Shown here: positions 40,326 through 48,672 of the stretch, in pieces
Numbering within the stretch: the first letter of the stretch is position 1
How the letters are laid out: every line of letters begins with the position of its first letter
DNA from: JBBATK01 sp040398805
GTDB taxonomy: Bacteria > Bacteroidota > Ignavibacteria > Kapaibacteriales > NICIL-2
DNA: 64,000 bases
Reading direction: 5' to 3'
Assembly: GCA_040398805.1 (NCBI GenBank)
Contig: JBBATK010000001.1
Location: 186,001 to 250,000 of the forward strand
The notes under the pieces: model-generated
What the model was told of the DNA's origin: nothing
Database searches by the model: none
The model's input: the letters and a program-made list of their open reading frames with translations, nothing else
Made by a program: the position numbers and the translations under genes

Positions 40326-41582
40326 TTATGATTGTATTGCAATGGGAAGGGTGATGAGAAAGGTGGTTCCCATTCCGGGTGATGAATGCTTGACGACAAT
40401 CCTGCCACCATGATACTCCTCGACGATGCGTTTCGATAGACTTAACCCCAAACCCCAGCCGCGCGTTTTCGTCGTGAAACCAGGCTCGAAAACCTGTTTC
40501 CGTGTTTTTGCCGACATTCCTTTTCCTGTATCCTGGACCTCGATCGACACCGTCTGTTTGGCTTCATCGCGCACGACAGTGATGCTCACCTTGCCATCCT
40601 TTGATTCCATCGCTTCGACAGCGTTCTTGATGAGATTCTCCAGGACCCAGGAAAAAAGTTCCGCGTTCATGGCGCATTCGATCTTGACGTCACAGTCGCG
40701 GAGAATGGCGACGTGGCGTGCCAACTGTGGGAGCCGGCGCTCGTAGTACGAGCACACAGATTCAATGACATTCGCCAGCGGTGTGGTTCTCAAGGACGGC
40801 TTGGAACCGATGAGCGAGAACCTGTTGGCGATGATATTGAGTCGGTGGACGTCGTTTTCCATCTCTCTTAGGGTGGCTTCGCGCGACGTCCGGTCTTCGT
40901 CCATACGAACGAGCTCAATCCAGGCCATCAGACTGGAGAGCGGTGTTCCGAGCTGATGAGCTGCCTCTTTGGCCATTCCTACCCAGATGTTCGACTCCTC
41001 ATTGCGTTTTAAATAACTGAAAGAAATGTATCCAATGGCGATGAACGAGGCTGCGATGAGTATCTCAACGTATGGCAGGTACCGCAGGCTTGTGACTAGC
41101 GAGGAGTTCGTGTAGTAAACGTAACTGATGATCCTGCCGTAGGAATCCTTGATGGCAATCGGCTGATACTGGAGTCCCATGTCGGTAATCAAGGACTTCA
41201 CGGTTTCCAATCGGACGGCTTCCGTCGCAGAGGAATCCAGATCCACGTTCATCGTGTACTGATTCAAAGGCTCCAACGGATTCTTGGAATCATCCGTCAG
41301 AATCACAGGAAAATTGATGACCGGCGTGATGTGGTCACGCAGAAAGAAAAAGTCGATTCCCTTTTCCGAAGAGGACTGAGCAAACGATTGAATGATATCC
41401 GCATAGAGCGCTACTAACGTCTTCTCGCGCTCGACGAGTTGGCCCACGATGGAGTGCGTGTAGAACAAGATACCCGCCACGATCAGAAGCGCAGAAACGG
41501 TGAGAAAGACTTTTATCTGCCACTTCGTGACGGATTTCTTCCACCAACGGACAGATACACGTGCAGGCGTTACAGTATTCAC
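40326..41582 (-). CDS. Orphan sensor histidine kinase
   Basis: A 418-residue membrane kinase. Two helices (about 24-41 and 171-190) flank a periplasmic sensor domain of roughly 130 residues. The phosphoacceptor His209 is in AAHQLGTPLSSLMAWIEL; most kinases of this type have HExxTP, so Gln and Leu replace Glu at the two key positions. The ATPase domain is complete: N box NLIKNAVEAM (316-325), G1 DTGKGM (351-356), F box FEPGFTTK, and G2 GWGLGLSLSKRIV. No response regulator gene lies beside it. It sits 14 bases after hisS and probably shares that transcript. The ligand and partner regulator are unknown. Confidence 0.92.
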   Translation of the reverse strand: MNTVTPARVSVRWWKKSVTKWQIKVFLTVSALLIVAGILFYTHSIVGQLVEREKTLVALYADIIQSFAQSSSEKGIDFFFLRDHITPVINFPVILTDDSKNPLEPLNQYTMNVDLDSSATEAVRLETVKSLITDMGLQYQPIAIKDSYGRIISYVYYTNSSLVTSLRYLPYVEILIAASFIAIGYISFSYLKRNEESNIWVGMAKEAAHQLGTPLSSLMAWIELVRMDEDRTSREATLREMENDVHRLNIIANRFSLIGSKPSLRTTPLANVIESVCSYYERRLPQLARHVAILRDCDVKIECAMNAELFSWVLENLIKNAVEAMESKDGKVSITVVRDEAKQTVSIEVQDTGKGMSAKTRKQVFEPGFTTKTRGWGLGLSLSKRIVEEYHGGRIVVKHSSPGMGTTFLITLPIAIQS

Positions 41583-41596
41583 GGCAACTTGATATC

Positions 41597-42853
41597 CTAC
41601 AATGAGTTGAAACTGTGAATCAATTCAAGAAGATGCGGAACATTGAACGGAATCGAACTTTGAGTTCCCGTCTTCATATTCTTCAAAGTCAACGTTTTAT
41701 CTCGTATCTCCGATTCTCCAAGAAACACGACGCAAGCCGCATTGCTTCGGTCTGCGTCCTTCATCTGTGCTTTGAAGGACTTGTGTTGGACATCGAAGAG
41801 ACAGCGTACCCCTGACTCCCTGAGTTCGGCAGCGAGAGACATGGTTGTGGCTGCATGCTCGGTGTCGCTCACGATATACACTGTCGGTAATCCCTCGCCC
41901 GCCTCTACATCGGATGTAAGGAGAAGGAGTCGTTCCACCCCGATCCCGAAGCCGACACCCGGGGCCGGGGGACCTTGCAGGGACTCAAACAGATTGTTGT
42001 ATCGTCCGCCACCGCCAACCGCGTCTTGAGCGCCGAGTTTTGACGTTCTGAATTCGAACACCGTATCTGTATAATAGTCCAACCCTCGGACGAGCATTGG
42101 GTTGACCGTGAATGAAACCCCGAGATCTTGCAAGAGAGTTTGCAGGCGGTGGAAATGTTCTTTGGAGGCCGAGTCGAGAAAGTCGTAGATGACAGGAGCA
42201 TTTGCCACGATGCGCCTGTCGGATTCATCCTTGCTATCCAGGATACGCAGCGGATTCGATTCCATACGTCGTCGCGAATCCTCGCTTAGATCGCTGTTGG
42301 AAGCTCCGAGGTAGGAGACCAACGCCGTGGTATAAGCTTGTCTCGACGCGGTCGAGCCGATGGAGTTGATCTCCAATCGCACGTCGTCGATACCACATGC
42401 CACGAGAAGGGACTGCGCCAAGTGGATGATATCGGCATCGGCTTCCGGGTGCGGCGAGCCGATGAGTTCCGCTCCGATCTGGTGGAACTGACGCTGACGT
42501 CCTAACTGCGGACGTTCATAGCGGAAGCATGGTCCGTAATACCACAGTCGCAACGTCGGATGAGCGCGAAGCAAGGTGTTCTGCAATACCACACGCGCCA
42601 CCGCGGCGGTCAGTTCCGGACGAAGACAGATGCTGTCGTGCGACCGATCTTCGAAAACGTACATCTCCTTGTTGACGACATCGCTCCCCTCTCCGGCGCT
42701 CCGATGAAAGAGCTCGCTGTACTCGATGATCGGCGTGCGGATCTCTTCGTATCCGAACACGTCGGTGATCGAACGGAAAACCGATTCCAGTCGCTGCCAC
42801 TTACGGACCTCCGACGGCAGGATGTCTTTCGTGCCTTTGATGTTCTGAATCAT
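41597..42853 (-). CDS. hisS: Histidyl-tRNA synthetase
   Basis: Charges tRNA(His). A class II synthetase of 418 residues with motif 1 around RTPIIEYSELF, motif 2 FRYERPQLGRQRQFHQIGAE (ATP-binding Arg and the histidine pocket), the histidine-specific motif MLVRGLDYYTDTVFEF, and motif 3 PGVGFGIGVERLLLL. A C-terminal anticodon-binding domain follows (about 320-418). A TATCTTCG promoter element is 28 bases upstream of the ATG. The kinase gene follows within 14 bases. Confidence 0.97.
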   Translation of the reverse strand: MIQNIKGTKDILPSEVRKWQRLESVFRSITDVFGYEEIRTPIIEYSELFHRSAGEGSDVVNKEMYVFEDRSHDSICLRPELTAAVARVVLQNTLLRAHPTLRLWYYGPCFRYERPQLGRQRQFHQIGAELIGSPHPEADADIIHLAQSLLVACGIDDVRLEINSIGSTASRQAYTTALVSYLGASNSDLSEDSRRRMESNPLRILDSKDESDRRIVANAPVIYDFLDSASKEHFHRLQTLLQDLGVSFTVNPMLVRGLDYYTDTVFEFRTSKLGAQDAVGGGGRYNNLFESLQGPPAPGVGFGIGVERLLLLTSDVEAGEGLPTVYIVSDTEHAATTMSLAAELRESGVRCLFDVQHKSFKAQMKDADRSNAACVVFLGESEIRDKTLTLKNMKTGTQSSIPFNVPHLLELIHSFNSL

Positions 42854-42881
42854 GATGCAAGCCAGAGAAGAAAAGAACGTA

Positions 42882-42889
42882 CGAAGATA
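42882..42889 (-). promoter_or_regulatory. Possible -7 element (TATCTTCG) of hisS
   Basis: One mismatch to TAnnTTTG on the minus strand, 28 bases before the hisS start, the same distance as for ffh and bshC. Confidence 0.42.
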
Positions 42890-42950
42890 GGGTCACGGAC
42901 GGTAACCCACGGAATGTCGACGTGAAGCAATGCCGTGTGGCACGATGGGA

Positions 42951-43409
42951 TCACAAGGAGTCGGCGCGAACGAGAAGTTCGTGGATCTGTTCCGGCGTTT
43001 CGGCGGCAAGAGCTTCATGCTTGAACCAGTCGGAGGCCACGACGCGGGAGATCTTGCTCAGGAGTTTCAAGTGCGTGCTGACGTGGTCTTCTTTTCCCAC
43101 GAGGATGACGGCCAGTTGGATGGGCTCTCCGTCCAGCGAATCGTACTCCATCGGTTCAGCAAGCGTGACGAGTGCCGCCGTGGTAGTACGCACGCTGTTC
43201 GATTTTCCGTGAGGAAGGGCGATGCCATGACCGATGCCGGTGGACATCAGACTCTCACGATGGCGGATGACCCGACGCACTTCCGCGATATCCTCCACAT
43301 CACCGTTTCGAGCGAGAATCTCCGGCAGGTACTCCAACAACTCGTCCTTCGTCTGTAAAGACAGGCGTACCTCGATGCGGGACGATGTTATGACGTCGGA
43401 GACCTTCAT
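42951..43409 (-). CDS. PTS IIA-like protein (PtsN/EIIA-Ntr type)
   Basis: A 152-residue PTS EIIA domain of the fructose/nitrogen type. The phospho-acceptor His is in GIGHGIALPHGKS; a second conserved His-containing loop is RVIRHRESLMSTG. The rest follows the family (LAVILVGKEDHVSTHLKLLSKISRVV). Such stand-alone proteins regulate potassium transport, nitrogen metabolism or sigma factors in Proteobacteria. Other PTS components (HPr, EI) are not seen in the window. The ATG at 43409 begins the conserved part. The nucleotidyltransferase fusion gene is upstream by 78 bases. Confidence 0.9.
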   Translation of the reverse strand: MKVSDVITSSRIEVRLSLQTKDELLEYLPEILARNGDVEDIAEVRRVIRHRESLMSTGIGHGIALPHGKSNSVRTTTAALVTLAEPMEYDSLDGEPIQLAVILVGKEDHVSTHLKLLSKISRVVASDWFKHEALAAETPEQIHELLVRADSL

Positions 43410-43487
43410 CTGAGCGGCGTTGGTGAACGAGACGTGCAAAAGTAACCACGCAGTGCTCTACGGGAAAGAGGAACCCGACGATCGACG

Positions 43488-45998
43488 TCATTGTTCGTCC
43501 CGCCAGGAGCCGACGCGTACGGAAAACGCATCAGCCAGGTCTCTCGCCACCTCGATATCGGACGCTTCGGCGAGTATCGTGAACTCGCCACGCTCCTTGT
43601 CGGGGACGATAAGCACGGAGGTCTGGGCATCGTCGTCGAAGATCTTCACACCGTCGATGAGGTCGCGTCGCGTATCCGCACTGAACTCCATGGCCCGACG
43701 CATCACGTGACCCTTGGCATCCCACGGACATGGCACGGATACCTTGGCTTGATGCCGTTTCGGGAGACTGCGATCGAGATCTGCGAGCACATAGCCCGTG
43801 CTAGCAAGCATCTCGAGGATCTTAGCGATGGAGTACAACGCATCGGCGGCGAACATGTAGTCGGGAAAGATGAAACCCCCTCGCGTACCGCCAACGAAGG
43901 CTATGTCGCCCACGCGGGTCGCTTCCATCATTGCCGCATGCGAGTTCTTGATCCGCAGCACCTCGACGTCGTACTCCCTTGCCACCATCTCTATTTCTTG
44001 TGTCGCTTCCACGGGAACGGCTATTCGGTACGGACGCCGATGCTTGTGGGTTTCGAGGAAGAGCTTCGTCACGACGGTGACGAGACGCATCGATGAGAAC
44101 CAGTAGCCACGTTCGTCGACAAGGGCGACGCGTTCAGCACCGGGATCGATCTTGAATCCTACTTGATATCCCAGCGAACGCATCACGCCGGAGACCTCGT
44201 CCTGATTGACCGGGTCGTAGGTATTGATCGACGCCTTCACCGCATCGATGTAACTGTTCATGGCAAGGACGCTGCAATTCAATCGCCCAAGGATATTGGG
44301 AAACACCGAGCTCGCCGATCCGTAACTGTAATCGACGAGGATCTTGTACCGTTTGTCCTTGAGCAGATCGACGTCGAGCTTCTCGAAGTACCCATTGATG
44401 TAATTCTCGATCTGACGTTCGGGAAACGTCAAAGCGCCGACGAATTCTTGCTGAGCACGCTTGATGTCCTCGCCGAAAAAGAAACGCTCCACCTTCTTCG
44501 TCAGGTCCAACGTGATATCACGTCCGTCGCTGGCAAACAGGATGATGTCGCTCTTATGCGGATTGTTGATGGACTTTCGCACGTGGAAGCCTGCCTGGAA
44601 CGCTCCGTTGCGCGTGTACTGCCGTGTCTGCGGTATGGGTGTGGTTTGAAGGTCGACGACGTTGACACCGACGGACATCAGACCGGTGACGATGGAGCGC
44701 TTCATCATCCGTGATGTGGCATCGGAATCACGGGATGCGACAACCGTCGTGGAAATGCCCAAAGCGTTCCCGAGCGATGCCCCCAGGCGTGCACCGAATT
44801 CAGGATTCATCTCCACGTTGGAAATACCCGTGATGCGCGCATCGGTGAAAAGTTCCCGCATCCATTTCTCTTCCTGCACAAGCGAGTGGGAAAGACGTGC
44901 ATACGGCTCCACGACCTTGTTGTTCCAAAGTTTGATGTTCGAGCGGAGCTCGGCATGATTACCGATGGTGCAATGCTCGGCGATGAACACGTTCTCCTCG
45001 ATGGTGACATGATCGGAGATGACCGTGTCGTTGCAGACGACATCATGGGAGATATCGCTATGGTTACCTATTCTTGCCCGGTTCCAGACGACGGAGGCAT
45101 CGATGCGGGCTGCACTCCCCACGATGACCTCGTCGCCCAACATCGAGTTCGTCACGACAGCGTTGTCCCCTATCACCGTATTCTTCCCGAGGACGACGAA
45201 GCCGTTGAGCGACGCGGTCGGGGCGATGGTGCATCCTTCTTCCATGACGACCGATCCCGAACGGCTGCCGTTGATGGATACCCGTACCTTTTCCTCCAGC
45301 ACGTCCTGAACAGCTTTCTGATACTCGTTGAGGTTGCCGATATCGCGCCAGTACCCTTTCGCCACGTATCCGAACAGGGGCAGTCCGCGCTCGAGCATAA
45401 GCGGAAAGAGGTCCTTGCTGAAGTCGAATTCCCGCTGGTAGGGTATCAGGTCGAGCGCTTCAGGTTCGAAGATGTAGATGCCGGTATTGATGGTATCACT
45501 GAAGACCTCGCCCCAGGACGGCTTCTCCAGGAAACGGTCGATGCGACCGTCGGGTTTGGTCAGAACGATTCCGTAGGCAAGCGGATTGGGAACCTCCGTG
45601 AGGAGGATGGTCGCCATCGCTTTTTTCTCTTCATGGAAGGCAATGGCCTTGGCAAGATCGAAATCCGTCAACACATCCCCACTGATGATGATGAAACGGC
45701 TCCGCAGGTGCTCGGCGGCGTTGCGGACGGCTCCGGCTGTACCGAAATCGGCGGCAGCCAGGACGTAGTCCATGGAAATGCCGTAGGCCGATCCGTCCTT
45801 GAAATGCGAGGTGATGTTCTCGGGTTGATAGTACAACACGGACAGCACATCGTTGATGCCATGAGTTTTCAGCAGATTGACGATATGCTCCATGAGCGGT
45901 TTGTTCGCGAGGGGCACCATCGGCTTGGGGACCCCGACGGTGAGAGGGCGCAAACGTGTGCCGAAACCCCCGGCCATGATGACTGCTTTTGTGGACAT
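43488..45998 (-). CDS. Sugar-phosphate nucleotidyltransferase fused to a degenerate phosphomannomutase-like domain
   Basis: An 836-residue chain. Residues 1-235 are a nucleotidyltransferase: VIMAGGFGTRLRPLT (P-loop), SGDVLTDFD (metal Asp), FLEKP, NTGIYIFEPE. Residues 250-370 form a hexapeptide beta-helix, typical of GDP-mannose or dTDP-glucose pyrophosphorylases. Residues about 380-836 match the phosphomannomutase/phosphoglucomutase fold, but all four active-site loops are altered: the catalytic loop reads GFHVRKSINNP (470-480) instead of TASHNP, the metal loop is DPGAER (618-623) instead of DGDGDR, the sugar loop is GGTRGGF instead of GEESGHF, and the phosphate loop lacks SGTEP. Related fusions occur in cyanobacteria and actinobacteria. 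The product is probably an active nucleotidyltransferase with a pseudo-mutase domain. The ATG at 45998 starts the conserved domain. Confidence 0.88.
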   Translation of the reverse strand: MSTKAVIMAGGFGTRLRPLTVGVPKPMVPLANKPLMEHIVNLLKTHGINDVLSVLYYQPENITSHFKDGSAYGISMDYVLAAADFGTAGAVRNAAEHLRSRFIIISGDVLTDFDLAKAIAFHEEKKAMATILLTEVPNPLAYGIVLTKPDGRIDRFLEKPSWGEVFSDTINTGIYIFEPEALDLIPYQREFDFSKDLFPLMLERGLPLFGYVAKGYWRDIGNLNEYQKAVQDVLEEKVRVSINGSRSGSVVMEEGCTIAPTASLNGFVVLGKNTVIGDNAVVTNSMLGDEVIVGSAARIDASVVWNRARIGNHSDISHDVVCNDTVISDHVTIEENVFIAEHCTIGNHAELRSNIKLWNNKVVEPYARLSHSLVQEEKWMRELFTDARITGISNVEMNPEFGARLGASLGNALGISTTVVASRDSDATSRMMKRSIVTGLMSVGVNVVDLQTTPIPQTRQYTRNGAFQAGFHVRKSINNPHKSDIILFASDGRDITLDLTKKVERFFFGEDIKRAQQEFVGALTFPERQIENYINGYFEKLDVDLLKDKRYKILVDYSYGSASSVFPNILGRLNCSVLAMNSYIDAVKASINTYDPVNQDEVSGVMRSLGYQVGFKIDPGAERVALVDERGYWFSSMRLVTVVTKLFLETHKHRRPYRIAVPVEATQEIEMVAREYDVEVLRIKNSHAAMMEATRVGDIAFVGGTRGGFIFPDYMFAADALYSIAKILEMLASTGYVLADLDRSLPKRHQAKVSVPCPWDAKGHVMRRAMEFSADTRRDLIDGVKIFDDDAQTSVLIVPDKERGEFTILAEASDIEVARDLADAFSVRVGSWRDEQ

Positions 45999-46185
45999 GT
46001 GAGCACCTTGTCGATGATGTGGTCGATTCCTCTCTTGTGAGGTAAAATAGAGGGAGAGAGGCATTTGCCGAGCACTTTTTCGTGGAACGTGATGCAAATC
46101 ATCATGCTCGCATCCACGGGTCCGTTATCCAATGATAATAGGAGCGTTTGTTCATGAACCGCTTTCAGTTTCGGGCCGCAAACCG

Positions 46186-46193
46186 TATCTTTG
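46186..46193 (+). promoter_or_regulatory. Putative -7 element (TATCTTTG) of the coiled-coil lipoprotein pair
   Basis: A perfect TAnnTTTG match 45 bases before the ATG at 46239. A weak TTTC lies 19 bases upstream. Confidence 0.5.
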
Positions 46194-46238
46194 CCACGAT
46201 TGAACCTGCTATGTATCATTAACAGAAAGGGGATGGGG

Positions 46239-46586
46239 ATGTCAACAACGACTATTCTTAAATCCGTCGGGATTGGACTCGGTGCCGTGATCGCCATGAC
46301 GACCATCGGCTGCACCAAGATGATCCAGCCTGATCAACTCTCGGAACTTCGTGCACTTCGTGCTCGAGAAGTGCAACTCAACAAGTCTATCGCCGATCAC
46401 GAATCACAGAAAACAAAACTGCAGCGCGAGCTTGCTTCCCGCCAACAGGAGACGAAGCAATGCAACGATCGCCGCTCCTTCGTGATGGCCAAGCTCAGCA
46501 GCTTCCCGTCTACCATGGGCGAATCGCTGCCAGAAGCTCCCCCGCCTCCGCCGGAACCGGAGAAGAAATCAAGAAAGAGAAAGTAA
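46239..46586 (+). CDS. Small coiled-coil lipoprotein
   Basis: A 115-residue predicted lipoprotein: leader with TTIGC (Cys25), then a strongly helical, heptad-rich stretch (about 33-85) beginning DQLSELRALRAREVQLNKSI, and a short proline-rich, basic tail (APPPPPEPEKKSRKRK). A single cysteine, Cys75 in KQCND, sits in the coil. The next gene's product has KKCNE in its coil. The ATG at 46239 is preceded by AGAAAGGGG; an ATG six bases earlier is also possible. I do not recognise a named family. The tail could contact peptidoglycan or another envelope layer. Confidence 0.75.
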   Translation: MSTTTILKSVGIGLGAVIAMTTIGCTKMIQPDQLSELRALRAREVQLNKSIADHESQKTKLQRELASRQQETKQCNDRRSFVMAKLSSFPSTMGESLPEAPPPPPEPEKKSRKRK

Positions 46587-46615
46587 ACCATTTGCAACAC
46601 TATCAGGAAACCATT

Positions 46616-47500
46616 ATGAAAAACATAATTCTCGCTGCCGTTGCAAGTGTGTTCCTCCTCTCACTTGTCAGTTGCGGCTCCAGTCAAGTGCTTCCGGCAC
46701 CTGAATCGAAACTCGACAGCCTTCTTACCTTCGATGAAGCCAATCTTCGTCTAGCCGATTGGCGCACCCGTGTCGGCGGTCTCTCTAAGCGCGATTCGAT
46801 GCTTGCCATGGATGTTCGTGGATTGGAAGACAAGATCGAAGCGGAAAAGAACGCTGTCAAGAAATGTAACGAAGACATATACGCACTCGTCAAGTCCAAC
46901 GAACAAGCCGTCCGTGAGTACATGGACCGCGTAGGCAAGTTGGAAGGACGTATTCGTGAGATGCGTGGTCTGGATGATGACGCTTTCGAACTTCGTAAGA
47001 ACGAGGTCTATGACCTGGCTAAGGAATGGAATGCGATCCGCACCGTCGAATCCGCCGTCCTACCGGAAGTATACGATCGTATCATCCGCGCGCGTGCCGA
47101 CATCGTCTCGCTGCTCGATCGCAAGCCCGTCAAGAAATCGAAAAACTACACGGTGCGCTCGTGGGAAAAGTATCGTGATTGTTTGTGGAACATCGCAGGA
47201 CAGGAAGATATCTACAATGACCCCTTCCAATGGGTGAAGCTGTGGCAAGGCAACTCGAACATCATCCGTAATCCCGACATCATCCGCCAGGGAATGGAGA
47301 TAACGGTGCCGCCTCCGGGTCCGAAGACCACCGAAGAGCAAAAAGCCGAGCGCATGTACTGGCGCAAGAAGCGCGCTGCGCAAGCGATGGTCATGAAGCC
47401 GACGGAAACTCCGGTCCAGACCCCCGCGCCGACCAATCCCCCCGTCGCTCCGTCTCCTGCAAAGAAGATGGACGAGAAGGGTGAAAAGAAGGGCAACTAA
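46616..47500 (+). CDS. Coiled-coil lipoprotein with a LysM-like domain
   Basis: A 294-residue predicted lipoprotein: leader ending SLVSC (Cys20), a long alpha-helical region (about 40-165) with Cys84 in KKCNE, a LysM-like module at about 177-232 (NYTVRSWEKYRDCLWNIAGQ, then WVKLWQGNSNIIRNPDIIRQ and GMEITVP), and a basic tail rich in Pro/Thr/Lys. LysM modules bind the glycan strands of peptidoglycan, so this protein probably sits between a membrane and the wall. It starts 29 bases after the smaller lipoprotein gene with the same coil motif, which suggests that the two work together. A terminator follows. Confidence 0.78.
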   Translation: MKNIILAAVASVFLLSLVSCGSSQVLPAPESKLDSLLTFDEANLRLADWRTRVGGLSKRDSMLAMDVRGLEDKIEAEKNAVKKCNEDIYALVKSNEQAVREYMDRVGKLEGRIREMRGLDDDAFELRKNEVYDLAKEWNAIRTVESAVLPEVYDRIIRARADIVSLLDRKPVKKSKNYTVRSWEKYRDCLWNIAGQEDIYNDPFQWVKLWQGNSNIIRNPDIIRQGMEITVPPPGPKTTEEQKAERMYWRKKRAAQAMVMKPTETPVQTPAPTNPPVAPSPAKKMDEKGEKKGN

Positions 47501-47528
47501 TGAACCTTTGACTCAGGTGCTCATGCAG

Positions 47529-47561
47529 AACCCCGCGAGACAAGGTCTCGTGGGGTTTTTT
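47529..47561 (+). terminator. Intrinsic terminator after the LysM-lipoprotein gene
   Basis: AACCCCGCGAGAC pairs with GTCTCGTGGGGTT (one G-T pair) around AAG, followed by six T. Confidence 0.88.
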
Positions 47562-47640
47562 GTTCGAACCTGCACGGATGCATGGAGTCGCGACCTAACG
47601 CTCATGCCCCGTGTTCACGCATTTCACAACAAGCACTCGT

Positions 47641-48672
47641 ATGGTGGAGAAAAAAGTCAAGATCGGTGAGGTGGACCCGTTGGTCGTGTTGGGCTATAAC
47701 GACTCCCTGCTTCACTACGTGGAGAGCAGGTTCGATTCCACCATCACCATTCGGAACAATGTCATCACGATTCGCGGGAGCGAGTCCGACGTCACCGACG
47801 TGGAGAGCGTGTTCGGAGAAATGCTCTATGTGGCGAAAAAGAAGGGCGCACTCGACATGTCCACGGTGTCGGAAATCGTTGCGCTCGTTGCTCAGAAGCC
47901 TCCGAAAAAAAGCGATGAGAAGTCGTCCGAGAAAGAGACCTCCGGTGACAATGTCATTCTTTGGGGACGTAAGGAGCCCATCCGAGCCAAGACCCCGCGT
48001 CAGATAGAGTATCTACAGAAAATGCGGACAAGCGATCTGGTGTTCGCCATAGGTCCGGCCGGTACCGGTAAGACGTACATGGCGGTCGCCATGGCGCTCG
48101 CGGCACTTCGGAATAACGAAGTGGCGAAGATCGTTCTCTCCCGACCTGCAGTCGAAGCCGGTGAATCGCTGGGCTACCTCCCCGGTGATCTCTTCGATAA
48201 GGTCAATCCGTACCTACGTCCGCTACTCGATGCCGTGGCGGACATGTTGACGCCGGAGAAGTTGCGATCGCTTCAGGAGAAGAACGTCATCGAGATCATT
48301 CCCTTGGCATACATGCGTGGCCGTACGCTCAACAACGCGTTCATCATCCTTGATGAGGCGCAGAATACGACGCCGACGCAGATGAAGATGTTCCTTACCC
48401 GACTCGGCTTCGGCTCGAAAGCGATTGTTACGGGTGACGTCACGCAGATCGACCTGAGTACGAAGCAGGCATCAGGCCTCGTGGAGGTCCGGAAGATCCT
48501 CACGGGCGTCGACGGCATATCGTTCGTGGAATTCGAAAAATCAGACGTCATACGTCACCGCTTGGTCGCTGATATCATCGATGCCTACGAACGTGATGCA
48601 CACAGAGCCAGCATTGATGACCATTCCCGTCAGACACCCAAAGAACCGGGCGCAGAGTCCGGCCGACCATGA
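47641..48672 (+). CDS. PhoH-family ATPase
   Basis: A 343-residue P-loop protein: Walker A GPAGTGKT (138-145), SRPAVEAGESLGYLPGDL (PhoH-specific), Walker B FIILDEAQN, and GDVTQIDL followed by a sensor Arg in VIRHRLV. An N-terminal KH-like domain precedes the ATPase (about 1-90). PhoH-like proteins are linked to RNA processing together with YbeY; a ybeY gene is not adjacent here. The ATG at 47641 starts the conserved sequence. Its stop overlaps the dacA start by four bases, an unusual partner. Confidence 0.92.
   Translation: MVEKKVKIGEVDPLVVLGYNDSLLHYVESRFDSTITIRNNVITIRGSESDVTDVESVFGEMLYVAKKKGALDMSTVSEIVALVAQKPPKKSDEKSSEKETSGDNVILWGRKEPIRAKTPRQIEYLQKMRTSDLVFAIGPAGTGKTYMAVAMALAALRNNEVAKIVLSRPAVEAGESLGYLPGDLFDKVNPYLRPLLDAVADMLTPEKLRSLQEKNVIEIIPLAYMRGRTLNNAFIILDEAQNTTPTQMKMFLTRLGFGSKAIVTGDVTQIDLSTKQASGLVEVRKILTGVDGISFVEFEKSDVIRHRLVADIIDAYERDAHRASIDDHSRQTPKEPGAESGRP

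Noticed and set aside
44886..46040. A 384-codon open frame antisense to the nucleotidyltransferase fusion
   Set aside because: The overlapping minus-strand frame encodes a recognisable protein with family motifs, while the plus-strand frame shows no motif or leader.
46029..46061. A 7-base inverted repeat (CCTCTCT/AGAGAGG) upstream of the nucleotidyltransferase fusion
   Set aside because: The 19-base loop and simple CT-rich arms make a chance match likely. It is not followed by a T run and has no clear relation to a promoter.
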